Assembly (NCBI RefSeq): GCF_022879595.1
Contig: NZ_CP084265.1
Location: 806,001 to 870,000, forward strand
Length of the DNA stretch: 64,000 nucleotides
DNA from: Caballeronia sp. Lep1P3
Lineage (GTDB): Bacteria > Pseudomonadota > Gammaproteobacteria > Burkholderiales > Burkholderiaceae
Direction of reading: 5' to 3'
In this document: one piece after another, positions 27,002 through 35,605 of the stretch
How positions within the stretch are numbered: the first letter of the stretch is position 1
Layout: each line of letters begins with the position of its first letter
Notes under the pieces: generated by a model
What the model saw: only the letters and a program-made list of their open reading frames with translations
Told to the model about the DNA's origin: nothing
The model's database searches: none
Translations under genes and position numbers: made by a program

Positions 27002-27940
27002 ATGCTAAAAGTGCGTAAGGCGGTATTTCCGGTGGCTGGACTCGGCACGCGATTCCTTCCCGCGACCAAGGCGAGCCCGAAGGAAATGCTGCCGGTGGTG
27101 GACAAGCCGCTGATTCAATATGCGGTGGAAGAGGCGATGGCGGCGGGCATCACGGAGATGATCTTCGTGACCGGGCGCAGCAAGCGCGCCATCGAGGACC
27201 ACTTCGACAAGTCCTACGAGATCGAGTCCGAACTCGAAGCGCGCGGCAAGGCGAAGCTGCTCGAACTCGTGCGCGGCATTTTGCCGAGCCATGTGACGTG
27301 CATGTACGTGCGTCAGGCCGAAGCGCTCGGCCTCGGTCATGCGGTGCTGTGCGCGGAAAAGCTCGTCGGCGATGAGCCGTTTGCTGTCGTGCTCGCCGAC
27401 GACTTGCTCGATGGCGAGCCGCCGGTGCTCGCGCAAATGGTCGATGTGTTCGATCACTATCATTCGTCGGTGATCGGCGTCGAAGAGATCGATCGCAAGG
27501 ATTCGCGTTCGTATGGCGTGATCGAAGGCAAGCCCTGGGACGATGGTCTGTTCAAGCTCTCGCGCGTGGTTGAGAAGCCCGAGCCCGCTGTGGCGCCTTC
27601 CAACTTCGGCGTGGTGGGGCGTTATGTGCTGATGCCGCGCATCTTCGAATTCCTGCGCTCGCAAAAGCCCGGCGCGGGCGGCGAGATTCAGTTGACCGAT
27701 GGAATCGAGACGCTGCTTTCGCAGGAGCAGGTTTTGGCTTACCGGTATCGCGGCAAGCGCTTCGATTGCGGCAGCAAGCTCGGGTATCTCAAGGCGACTG
27801 TCGAGTTTGCCTTGCGGCATCCGGAAGTGCGCGATGAGTTCGCGGATTACTTGCGGGGGCAGTTCGGGGCCTCTGCTGACGAGGCCATCGTCGATGGTGG
27901 GTTCAGCGGTGCTCAGGACGTGCTTTCTGCTGGGGTTTGA
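27002..27940 (+). CDS. galU: UTP-glucose-1-phosphate uridylyltransferase
   Basis: Cytoplasmic nucleotidyltransferase of 312 residues making UDP-glucose from UTP and glucose-1-phosphate. The signature [21 protein letters not shown] is at residues 8-28, with a second site in [20 protein letters not shown]. The length and full set of motifs are normal. UDP-glucose feeds the galE product downstream and probably the WcaJ-type priming enzyme. It is followed by a likely terminator and repeats, so it is transcribed alone. Confidence 0.97.
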   Translation: MLKVRKAVFPVAGLGTRFLPATKASPKEMLPVVDKPLIQYAVEEAMAAGITEMIFVTGRSKRAIEDHFDKSYEIESELEARGKAKLLELVRGILPSHVTCMYVRQAEALGLGHAVLCAEKLVGDEPFAVVLADDLLDGEPPVLAQMVDVFDHYHSSVIGVEEIDRKDSRSYGVIEGKPWDDGLFKLSRVVEKPEPAVAPSNFGVVGRYVLMPRIFEFLRSQKPGAGGEIQLTDGIETLLSQEQVLAYRYRGKRFDCGSKLGYLKATVEFALRHPEVRDEFADYLRGQFGASADEAIVDGGFSGAQDVLSAGV

Positions 27941-27981
27941 TGGGTTTGCTTTTCGTTTTAGTTTTGGTTTTGGCTTGTTAG

Positions 27982-28010
27982 CCCGCTGTGTGGTTTGCGG
28001 CGGGTTTTTT
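27982..28010 (+). terminator. Likely rho-independent terminator of galU
   Basis: CCCGC and GCGG-C-GGG arms around a TGTGTGGTTT loop are followed by six T residues, about 40 bases after the galU stop. One bulged base weakens the stem slightly. Confidence 0.6.
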
Positions 28011-28027
28011 GTCTGCGTTTTTTTTGT

Positions 28028-28310
28028 GTCGGTCTGTTTGTGTTGCCGCTGGGCGGGGCGGCAGTCGCTTTTTTTGCTGCTGCAAGGCCCGAGAACGGTC
28101 GCCTTCGTAATGGACCCTTCGGCTAGTTCTTCTCGCGTCGGTTTATTGGCGTTGCGCCTGTGCGGGGCGGCAGTCGCTTTCTTTGCTGCTGCAGGACCGA
28201 GAACGGTCATCTTCGTGATGATTCTTCGGCTAGTTCTTCTCGTGTCGGTCTATTAGCGTTGCCCCTGTGCGGGGCGGCAGTCACTTTCTTTGCTGCTGCA
28301 AAGAAAGTAA
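28028..28310. repeat. Tandem repeat, 107-109 bp unit, about 2.6 copies
   Basis: Units start at 28028, 28137 and 28244 with GTCGGT(C/T)T. Each contains GGGGCGGCAGTC followed by TTTGCTGCTGCA. The first two continue through GAGAACGGTC and CGGCTAGTTCTTCTCG. The third changes into a hairpin (28283-28308) with arms ACTTTCTTTGC and GCAAAGAAAGT and a TGCT loop. Confidence 0.85.
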
Positions 28311-28430
28311 CCAAAGAAAGCAGCTTCTTAGCCCACAGCAGCTAGTGCGTGGGCAGCTTGCGGAAAGAGCATTGGCACTCGGTGAACAGAGAGCCTTGAA
28401 TGACCTTCCGCGCCCGCTGAGCGCTACGTC
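28242..28430. repeat. Left arm of a long inverted repeat (first part)
   Basis: This matches the reverse complement of 30076-30294 at roughly 90% by eye, including the CTTTCTTTGC hairpin, AGCATTGGCACTCGG and AATGACCTTCC. The match stops at the IS256 element and continues at 29807-29844, where GAGCCCCTTGGCTCG pairs with CGAGCCAAGGGGCTCG on the right. Confidence 0.85.
28423..28430. repeat. Left target-site duplication (GCTACGTC) of the IS256 element
   Basis: GCTACGTC is repeated exactly at 29799-29806, just outside the right terminus. Eight bases is the usual duplication length for IS256 elements. Confidence 0.9.
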
Positions 28431-29798
28431 GAACCTATCCGCGTTTTTGTGGGCGAGGCGGTTAGCGGAGTTACCCGCGTGCGTTGGTAAAACGCTCTCC
28501 AAACAGAATAGCGAACTGGTTCATGGCGGAGGACCAGTCAAATGCCGCCCGTACCGACTTCGCCAGCACATTGCGCAATGCCAGCCAAAGCAGCTTGATG
28601 GCGGCCTCGTCGTTGGGGAAGTGGCCGCGCGTCCTGATGATCTTGCGCAGTTGCATGTTCAGACTCTCAATGGCATTGGTGGTGTACACCACCCGGCGTA
28701 TCGCCGGGGGAAACACAAAGAACGGTGTGACGTTCTCCCATGCCCGTCGCCATGACTGCACGATGGTCGGATACTTCGCGCCCCATGGCCCTTCGGCAAA
28801 GGCCTCCAGCGCCTGCTGCGCGGCCTGTTCGCTGGCCGCCCCATAGATCGGACGCAACGCGGCGGCGACGCTTTTACGGTCCTTGTAGCTGGCGTATTCC
28901 AGGCTGTTGCGGATCAGGTGCACGATGCAGGTCTGCACGGCCGTGCGCGGGTACGCTGTGCCGATCGCCTCGGCCAGCCCCTTCAGGCCGTCGACGACCG
29001 CGATCAGGATGTCCTGGCAGCCCCTGGTCTTCAGTTCATTGAACACCTTCAGCCAGAACTTCGCGCCTTCGGTCTGCTCGATCCACAGGCCGAGCACGTC
29101 GCGCTGGCCGTCGGCCTGAATGCCCAGCGCCAGATACACCGCCTTGTTGCTCACCACGCCGTCGCCACGGATCTTCACGCGCAGCGCGTCGAAGAACACC
29201 ACCGGGTACATCGCCTCGAGTGGACGGCTTTGCCAGGCCAGCGTTTCAGCCATCACCTCATCGGTGACCGAACTGATGAAATCGGGTGAGACCTCGGTGC
29301 CATAGCTTTCGGCCAGAAATGCCTGAATCTCGCGCACGCTCATGCCGCGTGCGTACATGGCGATGATGCGCTCGTCAAAGCCCGCGAAACGGCGCTCGTG
29401 CCTGGGAATCAGGATCGGCTCGAAGCTGCCTTCACGGTCGCGCGGCAGATCGACCCGCACCGCGCCGCGCTCGGTGATGACGGTCTTGCCGCTGGCGCCG
29501 TTGCGTTCATTGGTCTGCTCGGCAGGCTTGGGCTGGCCGGGCCGGTAGCCCAGATGCATGCTCATTTCCGCGCCCATCGCGCGTTCGATGAGCGCCTTGT
29601 TGAACGCCAGCATCAGGTCCTGGACCTCACCGGGCGTCATCGGACCCTTCACCAGCTCATCAAGCAGCGCTTCAGGCAACTCAGGCAGCGGCCCGCGGGC
29701 CGCTGCCTGAGACGCGACGGTGCGTTTCTTCTTCATCGGCATATCCATGACTTTTACCTCTCATGATATGCCTCGCCCACGGAATTACGGATAGGTCC
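28431..29798. mobile_element. IS256-family insertion sequence, complete
   Basis: The element is 1,368 bp with one transposase gene on the minus strand. Its ends are imperfect inverted repeats: G(A/G)ACCTATCCG at the outside and GTGGGCGAGGC further in. An exact 8-bp target duplication flanks it. It is inserted in the left arm of a pre-existing inverted repeat. Ends, gene and duplication are all intact, so it is probably recent. Confidence 0.93.
28471..29748 (-). CDS. IS256-family (mutator-like) transposase
   Basis: Transposase of 425 residues. The mutator-type DDE core is recognisable: D in YPVVFFDALRVKI, D in ILIAVVDGLKGL and E in YTTNAIESLN. The linking sequence CIVHLIRNSLEYAS, with the conserved C-x2-H, and the C-terminal FPNDEAAIKLLWLAL are standard for this family. 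The length is typical and no stop or frameshift interrupts it. Confidence 0.96.
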   Translation of the reverse strand: MDMPMKKKRTVASQAAARGPLPELPEALLDELVKGPMTPGEVQDLMLAFNKALIERAMGAEMSMHLGYRPGQPKPAEQTNERNGASGKTVITERGAVRVDLPRDREGSFEPILIPRHERRFAGFDERIIAMYARGMSVREIQAFLAESYGTEVSPDFISSVTDEVMAETLAWQSRPLEAMYPVVFFDALRVKIRGDGVVSNKAVYLALGIQADGQRDVLGLWIEQTEGAKFWLKVFNELKTRGCQDILIAVVDGLKGLAEAIGTAYPRTAVQTCIVHLIRNSLEYASYKDRKSVAAALRPIYGAASEQAAQQALEAFAEGPWGAKYPTIVQSWRRAWENVTPFFVFPPAIRRVVYTTNAIESLNMQLRKIIRTRGHFPNDEAAIKLLWLALRNVLAKSVRAAFDWSSAMNQFAILFGERFTNARG

Positions 29799-29806
29799 GC
29801 TACGTC
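29799..29806. repeat. Right target-site duplication (GCTACGTC) of the IS256 element
   Basis: Exact copy of 28423-28430. Confidence 0.9.
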
Positions 29807-29844
29807 CTGCGAGCCCCTTGGCTCGTCAACACCACATCCCCGTT
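29807..29844. repeat. Left arm of the long inverted repeat (remainder beyond the IS256 element)
   Basis: CTGCGAGCCCCTTGGCTCG continues the pairing with the right arm once the IS and one target duplication are removed, which reconstructs the ancestral repeat. Confidence 0.75.
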
Positions 29845-29932
29845 TTCCGTTCACGCCCGCGGTCCCCGTCGCTAGTCAGCGATGGGCAGCAATGACTTCT
29901 GCAAGGGCAGCTAACTGCTTAGCATGCAGGAC

Positions 29933-30058
29933 GGCAGTCTCAGCAGTCTCAGCAGTCACGGCAGTTACGACAGTTACGGCAATCACGGCAATCACGGCAA
30001 TCACGGCAATCACGGCAATCACGGCAATCGCGGCAATCGCGGCAATCGCGGCAATCGG
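29933..30058. repeat. 9-bp minisatellite, 14 units
   Basis: Fourteen head-to-tail 9-mers run from GGCAGTCTC through five GGCAATCAC to three GGCAATCGC and a final GGCAATCGG. Units change stepwise along the array. The repeat sits between the arms of the long inverted repeat. Its translation in one frame is (NHG)n/(NRG)n, but no gene structure supports coding. Confidence 0.9.
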
Positions 30059-30075
30059 GCATACGCTTGCAGACC

Positions 30076-30294
30076 GATGGTGTTGTCGAGCCAAGGGGCT
30101 CGGAGGACGTTGCGCTCAGCGGGCGTGGAAGGTCATTCAAGGCTGTCCGTTAACCGAGTGCCAATGCTCTTTCCGGGAGCTGCCCACACGCTAGATGCTG
30201 CGGGCTGAGAAGCTGCTTTCTTTGGTTACTTTCTTTGCAGCAGCAAAGAAAGTGACCCCTGCCCCGGGGAGGGGCAACGCCAATAGACCGACAC
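30076..30294. repeat. Right arm of the long inverted repeat
   Basis: Reverse complement of 28242-28430 plus 29807-29844. It contains the hairpin arms ACTTTCTTTGC and GCAAAGAAAGT, followed by GGGGAGGGGCAACGCCAATA. Confidence 0.85.
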
Positions 30295-30300
30295 GCTAAG

Positions 30301-30378
30301 AGCAAGAGCAAGAGCAAGAGCAAGAGCAAGAGCAAGAGCAAGAGCAAGAGCAAGAGCAAGAGCAAGAGCAAGAGCAAG
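30301..30378. repeat. 6-bp microsatellite (AGCAAG)13
   Basis: Thirteen exact AGCAAG units. It lies just downstream of the gmm stop codon (minus strand). A minus-strand frame through it would read polyleucine, which is not a credible gene. Such arrays change length easily. Confidence 0.92.
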
Positions 30379-30415
30379 AGAGCCACATCAAGCCAAGAGC
30401 AACCGAGCAAAGCCC

Positions 30416-30886
30416 TTAGCAAAAATAAGCCTTGGTATTCTCATGCACATCATCCCGTGCAAGCAGCTGATCAACGTGCAGCCACTCATACCGGCTATGC
30501 TGATCGAACCGCCCAATCGGCACAGCACCGTTCAAACTCATCGCATGAGCGAGCACGATGTAATGCGTCCCGAACCCCGCGATACCCGCGAAATTATCCT
30601 CGTAGCGATGCTCGAACACGCCATAAAGCCGCGATGAAGACCGCTCCACGCTCGCCACGCCAAGCTCGTTCCTAACGATGCGCGTGAACGCCGCATCGAG
30701 CGATTCGTCCTTCGCAATGCGTCCTCCCGGCACGAACCACGTATCCTGCGCAGGCCGGTTGCGTCGCTGCCCGACAAGCACGCGCCGATTGCCATCGGTC
30801 ACGATCAGATCGATCGAGACGAGCGGCGCCAAGCGCACCACCGTCGTGAAATCCACTTCTTCCAGCATCCCCGTTGCATTGGTCAT
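30416..30886 (-). CDS. gmm: GDP-mannose mannosyl hydrolase (Nudix family)
   Basis: Cytoplasmic Nudix enzyme of 156 residues that splits GDP-mannose to GDP and mannose. Characteristic are LVSIDLIV, R-x-NRPAQDTWFVPGGR at residues about 41-56, and the divergent Nudix box GGRIAKDESLDAAF followed by NELG, which lacks the canonical REUxEE just as Gmm enzymes do. It could tune the GDP-mannose pool used by ManC and Gmd/Fcl. The stop lies next to the AGCAAG microsatellite. Confidence 0.88.
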   Translation of the reverse strand: MTNATGMLEEVDFTTVVRLAPLVSIDLIVTDGNRRVLVGQRRNRPAQDTWFVPGGRIAKDESLDAAFTRIVRNELGVASVERSSSRLYGVFEHRYEDNFAGIAGFGTHYIVLAHAMSLNGAVPIGRFDQHSRYEWLHVDQLLARDDVHENTKAYFC

Positions 30887-31040
30887 TTGCTTTGATCGTT
30901 ATAGGTATCGATGCCGGTCCTAACTTCCGTCAGACCCAGCGCGCGCTCAGTGTAGCTTGCCGATACCCGCGGCAATAAGGCGCAGCACTGGTCCTAACAG
31001 ACGAAAGATCGCTCGGCGATGCCATTCGCTCATCGTCAAC

Positions 31041-33230
31041 TCACTCGCCCGCATAACCCGCTGGCGCACTCACGCTGGCGCGCATGACTTCGGCATTGTC
31101 AGAGACCACATAGACCGGCGCTTCGGTCAGCGCGAGCGGCAAGCGGCCGTCGCTGTAATGGGCCGTCGATGCATTGCCCATCATGTCGAACACCGTCACC
31201 TCGCCCGATGTGCCGGGCGCATCGACGACGAGGCTATAGCTCACCGCATGCGTCGCGTCGAAGCCGTTCGCGCCCGGCCACGATGCATTGCGATGCGTCC
31301 ACAGCGCCGTCACGGCCTTGCCGCCGTTGCGACGCCGGAACGCATACGCATACACGCCCTGCGGCACGCCGTTGATAGGCCCGAGCGTCGTCGTGCCGTC
31401 GATGATGCGCGTCATCGCGGCCACCGCCATCGCAGCCGGCTTCGGGCTGATCGAATGCTGTCCGTAGCCGCCTTGCGCGTTGACGAGATCGAAGAACACG
31501 CCGTAGCCCACTTCAGGCGGATCGGCGGCGTAGAAGATAAAACTCACGTCCGCGCCCTCGCCAAGCAGAATCAGATGCGTGCGCGCGACGACGGCGCCCT
31601 GCGCATAGAGCACGTTCCAGTCCGGCGTGCGCGGTCCGTATTGGCTGCCGATGTCGTAGCTCACGCCCGTCTCGGTGACGAAGAGCTTCGCGCCCGGCCG
31701 CACGACTTCGTTCATGGTGCGGCGCAGTTCGCGCATCGCGGCGGGCATCGCGTTCGCGGATGTCGCCGGGTCCGCATCGAAACGCTCGGGCGGATGGGAA
31801 GGCGACGTGCCGACGTCGTAATAGCCGTGCACGCTCACGCCATCCAGATATTTGCCGATGCCAAGCGGCGCGAGACGTTTGAGCCACGCCGTATTCGATG
31901 CGAGATTCGAAAGCGTGAGACCCATCACGACCGCGTTCGGATCGCGCGCGTGAATCGCTTCGTGCGTGGCCTTGTACATCGCAACGAGGTTCGCGTCCGA
32001 GTCGCGCCACGGCAAGCCGCCTTCGTAGTCCGGCTCCCACGTCACCTGGTAGTAGTTGTGCGCCTGTTTCGCGAACCAGCGCTTGCGCACCGCATTCGAT
32101 TCCTCGCCCACGCGCTTCATGTAGTCGCGATACGCATCGAGCGATGCGGGCGCGTAGCTGTGCGTCGCTTCTTTCGTCGGGCTGGCCCATGCGGGAATGC
32201 CGTCGAGCTGAATGAGCCGGAGCAGGTCGCCATGTTTGAAGAACGGCGCGAGGTTGTCCGCTGTCGGGTCGAACAGGTTGGGCGCCTTGTCTTCGGTCAC
32301 CGACCAGTTCCGGTTGTCGTTGACCCATGTGAGACCGAGATCGGGATAAAGCGGGCGATAGCCGTCGCCCGAACAGCACGCTTCGCCGGGCTTCAGATAC
32401 GCGGTGCCCTGGCCGCCGAAGCGATGCTCGTCCGCATGGGCGAACGCGACGCGCGGCAACACCTTCGACACATCGGGCAGCACGCCGAACGTCGCGACGC
32501 CCGAGGGACGCGTGCCGCGCGCGGGCAACGTGCCCTTGTCCTTTTCGAGCGATGCGCTCACCGCGAAGTAGCCCGCCGCGCCCGACGTGCAGAGCAGCGT
32601 GCGCGTGGCCGGCTTCGCATCGACGTCGAAGCGTCCGCTCGCCTTCACCGTGTTCCATGCATCGCGAATCTGCCAATGCACGACGTCAGCTGAAGCGGTG
32701 CGTGTCGTGATGGCGAGCGCGAACGGCGCGTCGAGCGCGAACATGCGCGTGCCGTCGCTGGCCGGCGTGTCGGCTTCGATCGCGGGGCCGCGCATCGATG
32801 CCGGCGACGCGGACCCGCGCGCATCGCAGCGAAGCGCTGGTGTGTCGGGCGCGGCGCGACGCAGATCTTCGTCGACGTGCGGCGCGCGCGCCGAATCGTC
32901 GCGCGCCGCGACCCAGCATCGTTTCTCGGCGCCCGGCGCGGGATCGTCGAACGCGCTGTTGTCACAGCGCGCGGAAGCGGTGAATGTGCTCACGACATGA
33001 TGCGTCGGCGTGCCGTACATCACGCGCGCGGTGCCGTTGAACGTGCAGACTTCGTGTTCGGCGGCGCACGGTTTCCACGAGGCGACGTCCGCGGCGCGCG
33101 CGGAAGCTGCGTCGCGAGCGCGGACGTTATCGGATGCCGCCTTGTCGCAGCCGGCCATCGAAAGCGAAGCGGCGAGCAGTGCCGCAAGCGCCGCCGTCAT
33201 GCGGCGCGCGTTGGAAATTCGGATCATCAT
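31041..33230 (-). CDS. Lipoprotein glycoside hydrolase, GH39-like
   Basis: Predicted outer-envelope lipoprotein of 729 residues. The signal peptide ends in LSMAGC with Cys28 as the lipid site; the start at 33230 places this signal correctly, whereas upstream starts would add a polar leader. Residues about 45-255 are a cysteine-containing beta-rich region. A TIM-barrel glycosidase follows, with likely acid/base Glu399 in VTWEPDYE and nucleophile Glu520 in VTETGVSYD, the pattern of GH39 and related clan A enzymes such as PslG. PslG-type enzymes trim exopolysaccharide during secretion. It is divergent from the regulator and manC operon, so a role on this locus's polymer is likely but inferred. 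Confidence 0.72.
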   Translation of the reverse strand: MMIRISNARRMTAALAALLAASLSMAGCDKAASDNVRARDAASARAADVASWKPCAAEHEVCTFNGTARVMYGTPTHHVVSTFTASARCDNSAFDDPAPGAEKRCWVAARDDSARAPHVDEDLRRAAPDTPALRCDARGSASPASMRGPAIEADTPASDGTRMFALDAPFALAITTRTASADVVHWQIRDAWNTVKASGRFDVDAKPATRTLLCTSGAAGYFAVSASLEKDKGTLPARGTRPSGVATFGVLPDVSKVLPRVAFAHADEHRFGGQGTAYLKPGEACCSGDGYRPLYPDLGLTWVNDNRNWSVTEDKAPNLFDPTADNLAPFFKHGDLLRLIQLDGIPAWASPTKEATHSYAPASLDAYRDYMKRVGEESNAVRKRWFAKQAHNYYQVTWEPDYEGGLPWRDSDANLVAMYKATHEAIHARDPNAVVMGLTLSNLASNTAWLKRLAPLGIGKYLDGVSVHGYYDVGTSPSHPPERFDADPATSANAMPAAMRELRRTMNEVVRPGAKLFVTETGVSYDIGSQYGPRTPDWNVLYAQGAVVARTHLILLGEGADVSFIFYAADPPEVGYGVFFDLVNAQGGYGQHSISPKPAAMAVAAMTRIIDGTTTLGPINGVPQGVYAYAFRRRNGGKAVTALWTHRNASWPGANGFDATHAVSYSLVVDAPGTSGEVTVFDMMGNASTAHYSDGRLPLALTEAPVYVVSDNAEVMRASVSAPAGYAGE

Positions 33231-34414
33231 GCGAAGGATCGGACCGCGAGGAGTGGGCGGGAGCGGCGTCGCACACAGCAAACGTTTCGCGCGCGGCCTG
33301 CTCTTCAAAGCGCCACGATGATGCGTGCGCGCTTGCTCAACCGTGCGAGCGCACACATGCCGGGACGTTCCATCCGACGAATGTGACGCTCGTTAAGCAC
33401 GCCTGTGCGATTCACGGCTGCGCTTATCACAACTGAAACACCGCCTCGTCGGGCGATGTCGGCAGCTCGCGCAATAGCGCGTCGGCAAACTTTGCCGACG
33501 CTGTTACAACGCCCGAAGCGCAATTTGGAAAGCGACGTCCAAGCGCAATCCTTCCGAAAAATACGGGCCACATTCCGCCGACGATTTACCCGCTTAGAAC
33601 CGATCGTTCGCTTAAACGAACCGCCGTGCACTGCCGCAAACAACTAGCGGTTGGCGGAAATAGCCTTCCCGCCGAGGCCCTTTAGGCACGCACCTTGGCG
33701 GGGAATCGGCGTTTGCGCAGTGCAGCAAGAACGGTCAGACTAAAACCGCCGATTATGTCGTCGAATAAATAAACCGCGCCGATTTTAACGAGCGATCGAT
33801 TATCGAGTTACCGTTCAGAACGATAATGCCGGACGATTAAAATTATCGATGGTCCTGTATTAAATCGTTCGCATGGAATATTCTTTGAGACGGCAGCGCG
33901 CCTCTCGCAAATAAACCAAGATTTTCCGATTCCGGGCATATGCACGCGCCGCGTGAATCCTTCCGATGTTTCACGTTTGAATCAGTTTCACGGCGGCCCG
34001 CGCGCGCCCACAGCGCGCGCTCAGCCGCACAGGGCCGTGCGGCGCGGGTTTGCAGCGGTGTCGGTGGCCGATCGCACTGAAACTTCATTACCCTTTATGG
34101 GCGGCAGTTGTAACACTTCGTATGAAGAATCGGCAATTCTTTAACGTGCGGCTTTGAAAGATCGGCGAGCCCAATTTGGGGAGGGATATCAATGTGCGCT
34201 CACCCTCATAACAGACCAGATTTTGTCGTTCAGGCGCCGAAATCCATCCCACAAATAACTTTGTCTGCTTATTATTCACACCAGCGGATCGATTCCGCCA
34301 ACCTCTCGTTCCCATCGGTCACGGCAACCCGGCGAAGTTCGGGAAACGCCTTGATGCAATGCAATGGCCGAGTAACTCTTCCGCACCCTGGAAACAAAGC
34401 TGCAGAGGATGACC
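33231..34414. promoter_or_regulatory. Large divergent regulatory region of the exopolysaccharide locus
   Basis: A 1.18-kb gap between the glycosidase gene and the GlxA-type regulator. Its middle (about 33,720-34,300) is far AT-richer than the flanks and contains many ATTATCGA/CGAT-type motifs. Two perfect short inverted repeats stand out: GTTCG-N6-CGAAC at 33606-33621 and AAGAAT-N5-ATTCTT at 34125-34141. The length and composition suggest a complex promoter region with upstream binding sites. No gene was found in it. Confidence 0.45.
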
Positions 34415-35416
34415 ATGCCTTACGCCACTCTCGAACCCGCAGTCATGGGTTGGACGCCTCCCTCGACGCGACCGTCGCAGGTCGAGGTGAAACGCATTGC
34501 GATTTTGCTGTTCGACGGATTCTCGCTCCTGGGTGCGGGGATCGTCGCCGAAGTGTTTCACATGGCAAACGAACTCTCGTCGATGAAGGCGAAGGCCGAA
34601 TGCACGTATGACGTGCGCTTCCTGTCCGTCGAAGGCGGCAATGTCGCGTGTGCCTCGTCGGTGCGCGTATGGACCGACGGACTCGAAGCGCGTCATTACG
34701 GCGGCTTCGACGCGCTCTTCGTCGCGGGCGGCCGCGGCGCCGACGAAGCCGCGAAGGACGAGCGCATCGTCGAATGGGTGCGCCGGATGAATTCGAAGAC
34801 GACCGTCGTGAAAGCGATCTCCGAAGGCCGCAAGGTGCTGGAAGCGGCGGGCATCGGCCACGCGCACGATGCGCAGTCGCGCTTCGGCAACGCGATGATC
34901 CAGCTCGCACGCGACGACGCGTCGGGCGAGGGCGGCGATCGCTATGAATCGATGAAGGGCGCGCTGCTCATCGTGAAGCGCGATCTCGGTCTGGACATAT
35001 CGCGCAGTGTCGCGGAACGCCTGATGCCCGGCTCCGCTGCGAAGCTCGTCTCCATTCTCGGCGACAGCGGCGCGGCGTCTGCCGGCGACAAGATCCGCGC
35101 GGCGGCGCGCTGGCTGCAGGACAACTGCGAGCGGCCCATTTCCGTCGTCGATGCCGCGCAGGTCGCCGCGATGAGCGAGCGGAACTTCCTGCGCCGTTTC
35201 AAGATCGAGATGGGCATCACGCCATCGGATTACTTGCTTCAGGCACGGCTTGCCGTGACGTGCGCGCTGCTCACCGATTCCGAGTTGCCGGTGGACAAGA
35301 TCGCGCGACGCAGCGGCATGGGCAACGGCGACAGGCTCGCCAAGATTTTCCGCAAGCGTCTTCTGATTTCGCCGACCGAATACCGGATGCAAAGCCGGCG
35401 CGAGGCCAACGGTTAA
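34415..35416 (+). CDS. GlxA-type transcriptional regulator, paralogue next to manC
   Basis: Regulator of 333 residues. ATG 34415 is preferred to 34409 because AGAGG lies six bases before it but directly abuts the earlier one. A DJ-1/PfpI-like domain (RIAILLFDGFSL; ALFVAGGRGADEA) is followed by a C-terminal AraC domain (AAQVAAMSERNFLRRFK; RLAKIFRKRLLISPTEYR). It shares this whole layout and many exact stretches with the 25633-26715 protein. Position at the head of the manC operon and beside a long intergenic region makes it the best candidate for the locus-specific regulator. Confidence 0.9.
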   Translation: MPYATLEPAVMGWTPPSTRPSQVEVKRIAILLFDGFSLLGAGIVAEVFHMANELSSMKAKAECTYDVRFLSVEGGNVACASSVRVWTDGLEARHYGGFDALFVAGGRGADEAAKDERIVEWVRRMNSKTTVVKAISEGRKVLEAAGIGHAHDAQSRFGNAMIQLARDDASGEGGDRYESMKGALLIVKRDLGLDISRSVAERLMPGSAAKLVSILGDSGAASAGDKIRAAARWLQDNCERPISVVDAAQVAAMSERNFLRRFKIEMGITPSDYLLQARLAVTCALLTDSELPVDKIARRSGMGNGDRLAKIFRKRLLISPTEYRMQSRREANG

Positions 35417-35605
35417 GGACCGCGCACGCGGGACGCAGGAACGTCGGAACGCTGGAATAGGCACGCCGCCTTGTGTGGGGTAGCGGACGGGGCTGGCGTC
35501 TTTCGTCGAACATTTGGCCGGACTATCTTGGTCCGCGGCCCAATCATTCTCGGGCGGCACGCGAAGCGCGCGCCGCACAACGAACATGCAGGCAGGAGTC
35601 CTACG

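Noticed and set aside
29763..30208. Plus-strand frames reading (NHG)n or (TAI)n repeats
   Set aside because: They are translations of the 9-bp minisatellite without a start signal or flanking protein features.
30150..30422. Minus-strand frame encoding a long polyleucine stretch
   Set aside because: It only reads through the AGCAAG microsatellite, has no ribosome site, and extends into the repeat arm.
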